From the NCBI GenBank assembly GCA_965153355.1, contig OZ231127.1:83824001-83888000 (forward strand): a stretch of 64,000 nt of DNA. Direction: 5' to 3'. The notes below the pieces were generated by a model, which worked only from the letters and a program-made list of their open reading frames with translations, made no database searches and had not been told where the DNA came from. This document shows positions 55,688-64,000 of the stretch, piece after piece (positions within the stretch are counted from its first letter, which is position 1; each line of letters starts with the position of its first letter). Origin of the DNA: Flaccisagitta enflata. Its lineage: Eukaryota > Chaetognatha > Sagittoidea > Aphragmophora. Both the position numbers and the translations under genes were made by a program.

Positions 55688-57356
55688 TTTTTAGTCGCGT
55701 GCACGCGACTCTACAACCCGCTCCGTCGGTCGGTCCGTCGGTCCGTCGGTCCGTCGGTCGGTCGGTAACACTTAGCTTTTTTGCGTCGTTTATGGTCCTT
55801 TTGGGTTGTCTGGAGTCATTTTGAGTCATTTTTTGTTGCTTTAGGTCATTTTTGATTGTTTTTAATAATTTTTGGTCATTTTTGATCATTTTTGATCATA
55901 TATGTCATTTTGCTCATTCATGTCATTTGTGTCATTTTTGGGTGTTTAAAGTAGTTTTAAGTCATTTCAAGCCATTTTGGGACATTTCCTGTCATTTTTG
56001 GTCATTTGACATCATTTTTGGTATGTTTTGGTCATTTATGTCATTTTGTTCATTTTGATCATTTAACTCATTTTTGTCCTTTTTTCTTATTTCTTGTCTT
56101 AATAGGTCTTCTTTGGATATTATGGGTCACTTTGGGTCATTGTAGGTCATTTTGGGTCATCTTGAGTCGTCATGGGTCCGGGCTGGGGACTCCATCTTTT
56201 GTCATTTTTTGGTCTGCTATAAGTCTGCTTTAAGTCTGGTTTGAGTCTGGTTTAAGTCTTGGTTTGAGTCTGGATTAAGTTTGGTTTAAGTCTGGTTTAA
56301 GTCTGGTTTAAGTCTGGTTTAAGTCTGGTTTAAGTTTGGTGTGAGCCTGGTGTAAGCCTGCTGTAAGTCTGGTGTAAGTCTGGTTTAAGTCTGATTTAAG
56401 TCTGATTTAGGTTGGGATGAGGTCTGGATTAAGTCTGGTTTAAGTCTGGTGTAATTGTGGTGTAAGTGTGGTGTAAGTGTGGTGTAAGTGTGGTGTAAGT
56501 GTGGTGTAAGTCTGGTTTAAGTCTGGTTTAAGTCTGGTTTAAGTCTGGATTAAGTCTGGTTTAAGTCTGGTTTGAGTCTGGTTTGAGTCTGGTTTGAGTC
56601 TGGTTTGAGTCTGGATTGAGTCCGGATTGAGTCTGGATTGAGTCCGGATTGAGTCTGGTTTGAATCTGGTTTGAGTCTGGTTTGAGTCTGGTTTGAGTCC
56701 GGCTTGAGTCTGGCTTGAGTCTGGTTTAAGTCTGGTTTGAGTCTGGTTTAAGACTGGTTTATGTCTGGTTTATGTCTGATTGATGTCTGGTTTGGGTCTG
56801 GTTTAGGTCTGGTTTATGTCTGATTCATGTCTGGTTAAGGTCTGGTTTATGTCTGGTTTAGGTCTGGTTTAGGTCTGGTTTAGGTCTGGTTTAATTCTGG
56901 TTTGAGTCTGGTTTGAGTCTGGTTTGAGTCTGGTTTGAGTCTGGTTTGAACCTGGATTGAGTCTGGTTTGAGTCTGGTTTGAGTCTGGTTTGAACCTGGA
57001 TTGAGTCTGGATTGAGTCTGGATTGAGTCTGGATTGAGTCTGGTTTGAGTCTGGTTTGAGTCTGGTTTGAGTCTGGTTTGAGTCTGGTTTGAGTTGGTTT
57101 GAGTCTGGTTTGAGTCTGGTTTGAACCTGGATTGAGTCTGGTTTGAGTATGGATTCAGTCTGGTTTGAGTCCGGTTTGAGTCTGGTTTGAGTCTGGTTTG
57201 AGTCTGGTTTGAGTCTGGTTTGAGTCTGGTTTGAGTCTGGTTTGGGTCTGGTTTGGGTCAGGTTTAAGTCTGATTTTTGATAAAAAGATACAATAAGGAG
57301 TCACGTCAGTTCAGTTATTTTTGTCCTGCACGCGACTTATAGGTGTTGGCCTTGTT
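55688..57356 (-). mobile_element. Second giant family A copy filled with tandem arrays
   Basis: The perfect hairpin AGTCGCGTGCACGCGACT is at 55693-55710; the distal end reads, inverted, AACAAGGCCAACACCTATAA then GTCGCGTGCA. The interior is a GTCG/GTCC array, TAACACTTAGC, a degraded TTTTGGTCAT-type array (55790-56165) and a long TCTGGTTTGAG 11-bp array (56215-57280). The last 80 bp are nearly identical to the matching end of the 44861 copy. Confidence 0.85.
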
Positions 57357-57814
57357 CTAATAATGTCAAGATTGATGATGAAGTCATGAAAACAAAATCT
57401 ATAGAATCGCGTTTAATGATATCACACAACAGGTATACTCGCCTGGATGGATGTACCTACTTACAAACACTTCCCTCTTTTTGGTCTGCGAGGGTGATTC
57501 AAAATAAGGAGGGATGACTTTGTGTAATGGCTGCATGAATTTTCGTTTACTGTTTTCCTTGTCAATTTTTCATGCATTACAATTCTTCTGTCTAGTCATT
57601 AAGTAGTGATATAGTGCACATAATGAGACAATCATAACTTTATTTCTCAATGTTTCTCACTTATGAAAATATCAAGTATCTTTCCTTTAGAAAGTTGAGT
57701 TTAGTTGTTTGTCCCTCTATTTGCTTACCAATTGCCCATTATATCATTACAATAGCTTACAACACAATGGTGTATTTCTTTCTTTGTAGGAGCACTAAGG
57801 GAGAGAGAGAGAGA

Positions 57815-57879
<65 letters not shown>

Positions 57880-57917
57880 GTTACATGGAGGAATGGTTAC
57901 GGCACTTGTGGGACAGA

Positions 57918-58860
57918 CACTATCTAGCTAATATACATATCAACAAACATTTAAAGTACTAAGCGAATAAAAAAAAAGCCGCATCCTTTTATAGCTGAGT
58001 AGAAGAGACAAAAAAAATTAATTAAACATTTTTTTGTTTAAATGATTTTAAAGATTTTTGAATTTTCTTTCATTCTAGACCAACCCCAGGTCTGTGTCTG
58101 AAACCGTTTAGGAGATAGAGCTTACCAAAGTAAACCTCTCTTTCGCAAAAATGCTTATTTTTCATTAGGATTGCAAAACTGAAAATGTCTATGTTTTCAC
58201 TCTTTTTTATGCCATATCTGAACAAATAAAGCTAGAAATACCAGATTGGAGCCAAATGAAAGATCTTTCTGAGATCTTCAAAATGGTGTAAGATTTTATT
58301 CAATTATTTTGAAATTTAGTTTGATAAATTGTCATTTAAAAGTGCGGTTTTTTTTTATTTGCGTAGTAATAACTCTACTAAGAATAAAAAATCTATATAG
58401 AAATCAATGAGATTCTGAAATCAACCAAATGCTGACCAAATGCCCCAAACCGCATCCTGTTAGCTCAAGGCGTTTAGAATTGACAAGCAAAACAAAATTG
58501 GTACCCTAATTGAAAAATGGCAAAAATAATTCATTAGATCTCTTTTTGTTTTTTTCTCTGAGCACCAAAGTGTAGATTAAAGGTTTCTCATCTAATTTTT
58601 GGTTCTCAAAGTAAGGCCATACATTTACTACATTATCTTGGTTGATTTCGACCCCATCAAGTCACTGGTATTGCAAATGAAGCAAAAGGGAGTGCAAAGA
58701 ATTTGCAAAAGAATGGTCTGATGAAAACATTTCAAAGAGAGGAGAGTTGTCATGCATTTATACAAAACATATATTTCAAGATGCTAAGAAAATCTATACC
58801 CAGTTAATTGTTGAACCCCGAAAATGCAATATGAATATTTGATATATTCTGTTTTTTTTT
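57918..58860 (+). repeat. Dispersed repeat C, partial copy plus copy 3
   Basis: A partial copy (57918-58020, ACTATCTAGCTAATATACAT to GCCGCATCCTTTTATAGCTG) precedes a fuller one (58355-58860) with TTAGCTCAAGGCGTTTAGAA, TTGCAAATGAAGCAAAAGG and TGTCATGCATTTATACAAAA. The sequence between is AT-rich. Confidence 0.65.
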
Positions 58861-59167
58861 TAATTTTTTTATATAAATCGTATGTCAATAAAACAACTGA
58901 TTCCAATGTTGGTTTATTTATGGGCTAGATAGAGGCAGCAGTTGTTGGCTGGTGGTCATTGCAGCAATGGCAACAATGGCGAGGATGGCGAGGATGACGG
59001 CAACAACAGTGACAAAACACTATCAGCAAATCAGATTTGTCCGTCAGTTGTCCCGTCCGTTGGTCCATCCGTTATTCCGTCTGTTGGTCAATGATGATCA
59101 GTTCCCCAAATAACTTAAAAGAAAGAGAAATCGCGAGCAACCTAGCTAATAGGTTACGTAATCGGAA

Positions 59168-59385
59168 GAACAAGTGACGCGGGGTCACAATATCGTTGCG
59201 GATGGGTGGGCAGGGGCATCCAACCCTCATCAACACCCCAACCCACCACCAACACTCAAACATATACAAAAAGTATCAAAAACGCTTATTTCCCCATTTT
59301 TCAACTCGATGACCACAGAGCAGCGGAGGGACGGATGGAGGGACGGCCAAAGCCTCTTATAGAGTTGTGTGTCCGCAACTAAAAA
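59168..59385 (+). mobile_element. Family A repeat, GTTGCGGAC subtype
   Basis: AACAAGTGACGCGGGGTCAC, GTTGCGGATGGGTGGGCAGG, a degenerate GGAC array, CAAAGCCTCTTATAGAGT and hairpin AGTTGTGTGTCCGCAACT at 59362-59379 (one wobble pair). A short array fragment of the same kind (GTCCGTTGGTCCATCC) lies at 59041-59090. Confidence 0.8.
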
Positions 59386-59984
59386 CTAATAATCGCCAAA
59401 ACAAAAGACAACGAACACTTCGCGACAACGTCAATAGGGAGAACCACGGTCTGAATCAGATTGAGTAACGGCGACGACGAACAAAAGCCACGTTGAAAAA
59501 ATATGTAGTACATAGTCACTAGTGTAGTTACACAGGGGTTTGCAGAGGGGTGTGCAGAGGCCAGAGGGGGGAACTACCCCGCAACTGTTGGGGGGCCCGA
59601 GCTTGAGCCAGTGAAGAAAAGAGGGGGGAAAGGAGGGGAAAAAAGAGAAAAACAAAAGAATAATACAGGAGAAAAAAGATAAAAAGAACAAGGCCAAGTA
59701 GGCCCACGATGCGTTCTCTATGAATGGTTGTTTTTTATGAATGAATGATTTTTATGAATGAATTCTATTTATGAATGAATGCATGATTCAACAAATGAAT
59801 CATATAATATAGGCTATTTTTACTGGGTTGGTATGTCTTTTCTGATAAAAAAAAGTAAAATCTAAGGTTTTTAAGGTTAGCTTGATCTAAAAAGGGGCAA
59901 AATAGGAGAAAAAGAAGATTTTGTCAGTTCCCTCAAGCACAATGCCTCAAGGATCAGGGTGCACTATCAAGATATTATCTAGAT

Positions 59985-60803
59985 ATTCCCTATCAAAAGC
60001 GTGATTGCAAACAAATAGATAGAAAAGATCCTCGTTGTTTCTTTTTTGGAATGACACAATACGAAAATGGCACCAGTATTTTGCAAACAGAAAAAGCAAA
60101 TGATTTGGTTTTCGAACTGTCATTACTGGATGGTTGTTCCCGCGTTCTCATCGGAGAGCCGGGCGCAGTTCCACTTTATCCTGTGACAACGAGCAAAATC
60201 ACAATTTGCGATGATACGGTGATCACATTTCAAAATGAAGAGCGGTCATGGTTGCGCAAGCCATATGGCAATTGTATTACCAATTGGACTGTGTATGATA
60301 AGCTCAAACCGATGATTGATTGCTTCCCTAATCTTACAAGATATAAATACAGCCCGGATGCTTGCAGGGCCTTCCGCTTGGGGCATCCAGACATTGAATT
60401 GCCAGCTAATGAATTGGCGTGCCTTGGTCCATACAAGCAAATTCAAGATTGTCCTGATCAGTGCAATCAAACTGTGTTCAAGGTATCCTCAATGCCTGTC
60501 CCAAAGCATCCTGATGATTCATAGGATGATAGGGAGTGGATGTATTTGGCAATATCTAATCCCAACTTGGAATCAACGAAAACTCTTCAATTGCCGGCTA
60601 TGACCTGGGAGCAAGTAATTAGAAATATTGGAGGATTTTTTGGGCTTTGGCTTGGTGCTTCTTTGTTGACAATTGTTGAAGTTGTTGAATTTATCTCGAG
60701 CCTGGTTTTCTGCTTGATGGCATGGATGGCTCGCAGTGAGAAAAAACTTTCAAATGGGCGTGGAAATGCTGTCACTACCTTACACAAAAGCACTGCTTTC
60801 TGA
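59985..60803 (+). pseudogene. DEG/ENaC channel pseudogene (copy 3), N-terminus missing, in-frame stop
   Basis: This is the C-terminal half of a third channel paralogue. The frame is readable from about 59985 (a segment ending DRKDPRCFFFG, matching DREGDRCFTFG of copy 1) through TQYENGT, LLDGCSRVLIGEPGAVPLYP, YGNCITNWT, CPDQCNQTVF and the second membrane segment with GLWLGASLL. The gating motif, first membrane segment and first half of the ectodomain are absent, and no homologous upstream sequence was found. A TAG stop at 60522-60524 interrupts the frame between HPDDS and DDREWMY; the same frame resumes immediately. The last codons lie inside a fold-back element beginning at 60791, so the natural C-terminus was replaced. 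It cannot make a channel and is best read as a dead duplicate. Confidence 0.85.
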
Positions 60804-61409
60804 CAGAAGATTTGTGACAAGAATGATATCACTCCAGGTTTTTCTGCATTTTTGTTTAGGTCATGGGCATACAAATCAGAGACTATCCAGTGGAAAATCA
60901 TCCTTAGAGCGCATTTTGAAAAAAAGTCAAATATTCATCATTTTTAGCTTCATTTTGCACAAAGAAATTTTCTGTTTGGTCTGACATTTTTTTTAACAGC
61001 ATATTGTTAATCCTGACAAATTTCCCTTTCATTTGATAGGTCGCACTATATGGTTTTGATGAAAAATTAAATTTTCATATTTTAGGCCACCGTTGTAATT
61101 TTTGTAACGGTGGCTTAAGAAATGAAAATGTTATTTCTTTTTAAAAGCATATAGTGCGACCTATCAAATGAAAGGGAATTAGATCAGGATTGACAATATG
61201 CTGTCAAAAAATTAGTCAGACCAACCTGCAAAATTATTCATGTTTAATGAAGCTAAAAATTATAAATTTTTGACTTTTTTTCAAAATGCGCTCTAGAGAT
61301 GATTTTCCACTGGATGCTTCTTGATTTGTATACCTATGACCTACACAAAAATGCAGAAAAACCCGGAGTGATATCATTCTTGTCCCAAATCTTCTGTGAG
61401 AAAGCAGTG
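60791..61409. mobile_element. Fold-back element with ~310-bp arms, CACTG ends
   Basis: The sequence from 60791 (CACTGCTTTCTGACAGAAG) is inverted at its end (CTTCTGTGAGAAAGCAGTG to 61409), and the arms match along most of their length, meeting near 61100 at a GCCACCGTT/AACGGTGGC stem. AAAG flanks both ends (60787-60790 and 61410-61413). CACTG ends suggest a CACTA/EnSpm-type non-autonomous element, but this is inference. It overlaps the end of the channel pseudogene. Confidence 0.75.
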
Positions 61410-61716
61410 AAAGCGACACTGGTAAGCAATGAAGAAAAGACAATGATGGGGAAGAACTATCTGTGCAGTGTGCCAGACAATGTGTTAACGGACTTTCTGA
61501 CCAACGGATTTTAAAATTGCATGTACAGTGCGGCGCATTAAAAAGTTTCTAGCAGTTATTTATCTCAATTGTACTCACTTCAGATAATTAAGATCCATGA
61601 GATTCTTGACTCTCGAGCCTTTGCATAAGTCTCACAAATTTAGTCTAATCTCATTTATGTGACTTTATTTGTTAACAAGGCCAGATACCCCCCCAAAAAT
61701 TTCAGGTGAGAAACCT

Positions 61717-61926
61717 CTTTAGTCGCGTGCTACGTGACTCTACACCCCGCTTTGTCGGTCCGTCCGTCCGTCCGTCCGTCGGTTGGTCCGTCCGTCCGTC
61801 ACACTTTACTTTTTCGGCGTTAATGGGGGTTTTGGCCTTATTGCTCCTGCCCAAGTGTTCCAGTGACCTGTATTATGGCCCCTGCCCACCCGCACGCGAC
61901 TGGGGTAGCCGTGTATCCGGCCTTGT
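61717..61926 (-). mobile_element. Family A repeat
   Basis: Hairpin AGTCGCGTGCTACGTGACT, a GTCC array, TTGCTCCTGCCCAAGTG, CCCCTGCCCACCCGCACGCG and the inverted end GACAAGGCCGGATACACGGC. A solo AACAAGGCCAGATACC start in the other orientation lies at 61675-61690. Confidence 0.75.
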
Positions 61927-61998
61927 CTCATTCAGAGATACAAAGATTTAAATGATGGGGAAAAACTTTACAACAAAAACAAGATTCATAAGATAAAA

Positions 61999-62141
61999 AA
62001 CAAGGCCGTATACACGACAGCATTAGTCGCGGACGGGTGGGCAGGAGCGGAAAACCTTGAAAAGTGACTTTGTTACGGACCGATGGACCGACCGACGGAC
62101 CGACAGAATGGCTTATAGAGTCGCGTGTCCGCGACCAAAAA
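61999..62141 (+). mobile_element. Compact family A repeat, third arm state (GTCGCGGAC)
   Basis: At 143 bp this is near the minimal unit: AACAAGGCCGTATACACGAC, 5' arm GTCGCGGAC (62026-62034), GGGTGGGCAGGAGC, a short GACC array, CTTATAGAGT and the hairpin GTCGCG(TGTC)CGCGAC at 62120-62135. The 5' arm is exactly complementary to GTCCGCGAC at 62127-62135. Both arms combine features of the two major subtypes yet still pair. Confidence 0.85.
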
Positions 62142-63106
62142 TGGGGACATTCAAAGATAACAGTTTAGAAAAAAAAAACCTCCTTGTTACAATTGAAAAA
62201 ATCAAATAAATTTCTCATTTCACTGAAATATTTGCACTCAATCATTGCAGTATGAAAAGAGGTCAAGAGTCAAATCACTAAAGCATGAATTTCAATTCCA
62301 CTGAAGCACGAAGTACTATCTTGGAAAAAAGTTTATCGCATTTTTGATTCAGGGGCATTTTATGGACAAGATAGTACAATTAACATGTCCATGACAAGCT
62401 TGATACTTGGTCTCGCCCTACTTGATTTCCAAACGCTTCCCTGCGTCTTTGCATGCTTTCATACTGCGACTAAAGGTATGATAGTGTGATCTTCCTCCAG
62501 ATTTTAAAGCGATTTTTTTCAGTCCTGCCATCCATGTTGCACATTCTCGTCTTTGCCATTGCATCAATTGGGACTCTCGTATAGTGTCACTGCCGGCCAG
62601 CCAACCATCTCAGATCGAGAAATAATTAGTGAATTGAAGGAGAAGATTTCCTTTGCAAAGGTTGAAATGCTGTTCCCCACGAAAATTTAGGAGTGATGGA
62701 CTCACATACATTCACGATTACCGGTAGGTGGCCGGGAAGGGTAAAAATGGCCTGTAGGTCAATGATATATGAAAAATGACAGTTTGTTGTAGTAACCAGG
62801 TAACCAGATAACCAGAAATTTTTAATCAGGTAGAATTATCACCCATAAAGAGCTTAAAAAACTACAATTCTAGACCGAGCAGAACTTTTTAGCTAGATTT
62901 GTTTTGAAATGACACCAGTAGTAAACAGACACGTAATTGTTTCAAGTTATTGATATTATGGTTGGAAAACGACTCATTTCCGCTCTAAAACGAGTTTGAT
63001 GTACATATCGTCACGGGTGTTTACTCTGTCATGAGCTGAGCATTCTATATGCATACATAGGCAGAAATATGATTAAATTCACATGTGACGATCAGGCAAT
63101 GATGAA
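62142..63106. other. Intergenic, no gene seen
   Basis: AT-rich unique-looking sequence with a short GTAACCAGGTAACCAGATAA iteration near 62795. No supported feature. Confidence 0.55.
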
Positions 63107-63150
63107 AACAAGGCCGGATACACGGCTACCCCAGTCGCGTGCGGGTAGAC
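63107..63150 (+). repeat. Solo family A 5' end
   Basis: AACAAGGCCGGATACACGGC then TACCCCAGTCGCGTGCGGGT, after which similarity stops abruptly. It is a 5'-only fragment. Confidence 0.6.
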
Positions 63151-63380
63151 TTCAATTAACTCAATTCCTTGTTTTTGGGAAAAATGTGAAAAATGCAAAA
63201 AAATATTAAAAGATTTAAAAAATCATAGCTCCAAAACTATCAATCGCACAGAATTCTGCTTGGCGTCATCTAAAAGAGGAGAATTAGCTCTTTCTTAGCT
63301 ATTAATTTCATGCGTAGTCCCATTCTGCCCGAAAAATGCATCAACTTTCTCAAACGCCTCATAAAACAAAGGCAAATCCG

Positions 63381-63540
63381 TTTTTAGTTGCGGACACGCA
63401 ACTCTATAAGAGACTTTGTCCGTCCGTCGGTCGGTTGGTCGGTTGGTCGGTCGGTCACGCTCGAGTTGAAAAGTGGGAAAACGCATATTTCCGCCCCTGC
63501 CCACCCGTCCGCAACTGATGGCCGTGTATCCGGCCTTGTT
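63381..63540 (-). mobile_element. Compact family A repeat, GTTGCGGAC subtype, both hairpins perfect
   Basis: Hairpin AGTTGCG(GACA)CGCAACT at 63386-63403, a GTCG/GGTT array, GCCCCTGCCCACCCGTCCGC with the distal arm GTCCGCAAC at 63507-63515, and the inverted end AACAAGGCCGGATACACGGC closing as a GGCCG/CGGCC hairpin. Confidence 0.85.
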
Positions 63541-64000
63541 CTCTGCAGGACTCGAAAAGACCGAAGGGACTTCGTCTCTTCGACTTTTTTCCAAATGATT
63601 TTCTTCCCCATGAAGCAATGAATCAGGGCAACTAACGTTTAGATAGTGTTAAATTGTGTTTTACCAATCACTTTGCACCTTCATATCTTCTGTATTCAAA
63701 GAACCAAATTGATTATTTTGTCTGTATAATCCTCATTTTATAATTTGATTATAGGGTGAACAACCTCAAGTGGGGGAAAGTAAAAGCTTACTAACACCCC
63801 TTCCATAATTAAGCGAACTGGAAAAAAGGGTCCAAATGGATAGTAAAAATGCACGCAGAGTGATGAAATTTGACACAGAGATAGCTAAGACATAGTATTT
63901 TGACGTAGTAAAGTGATTTAGGGGACTTTCCTGCATGTAAAGGGTGATGGAGGGTCTTTTACCAGAAGTGCGGTGTCAAATTATTGCCAATTTCTACGGG
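63541..64000. other. Intergenic at the right edge
   Basis: GTATTCAAAGAACCAAATT and GTCTGTATAATCCTCAT (63690-63735) recur at 44655-44705, so this edge contains a piece of another dispersed repeat. No gene seen. Confidence 0.5.

Overview
The window looks like nuclear DNA of an invertebrate animal. It is gene-poor, roughly 40% GC, full of very long microsatellites, and built mostly of repeats. The animal assignment rests on two intronless DEG/ENaC-type sodium channel genes, a TAF7-like exon ending in a eukaryotic splice donor, and non-LTR retrotransposons of animal type. A short TTAGG tract (the arthropod telomere unit) beside one retrotransposon hints at an arthropod, but only weakly. No bacterial features (operons, ribosome-binding sites, CRISPR) are present.

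Layout. 1-11 kb: microsatellites, hairpin-ended repeats (called family A here), one family B element at 7264-7832, and a (TTG)n block. 11-13.5 kb: two non-LTR retrotransposon remnants around a TAF7-like exon on the minus strand. 13.5-17.6 kb: microsatellites, a 458-bp inverted-repeat element and two family A copies. 17.6-21.2 kb: a nearly complete endonuclease/reverse-transcriptase retrotransposon on the minus strand. 22-25.5 kb: a 218-bp tandem repeat, a huge (GA)n block and a 5'-truncated retrotransposon. 26-28.6 kb: family A copies and a fold-back palindrome. 28965-32763: a 3.8-kb element with about 560-bp inverted arms and a 6-bp target duplication, carrying a nested family B element and the broken remains of a Tpt1/KptA-like (tRNA 2'-phosphotransferase-like) gene. 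33-39 kb: two tandemly duplicated DEG/ENaC channel genes with homologous upstream regions. 40-47 kb: repeats, long inverted repeats, and a 1.8-kb family A copy filled with tandem arrays. 47-55.3 kb: nested inverted-repeat structures, a mariner-like MITE and more family A and B copies. 55.7-57.4 kb: a second long family A copy. 58-64 kb: a dispersed repeat, a third (dead) DEG/ENaC copy truncated by a fold-back element, and more family A copies.

The main discovery candidate is family A: about 25 recognisable copies plus fragments, roughly one per 2.5 kb. A copy runs from a 5' AACAAGG start with a small hairpin, through a GGGTGGGCAGGGGC box and a 4-bp tandem array, to a 3' terminal hairpin followed by A-rich sequence. 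The hairpin arms and a long-range 5'/3' arm pairing change together between copies (at least four paired states), which argues that base pairing, not sequence, is maintained. In one subfamily the interior has grown into long 9-14-bp tandem arrays. A second family (B) has GGGCAGCGGCCCC inverted ends, and its interior is also minisatellite. The three channel copies are the only protein-coding family clearly belonging to the host apart from the TAF7-like exon; no pathway-level cooperation between genes can be read from this window. All comparisons were made by eye, so percentages and boundaries are approximate.
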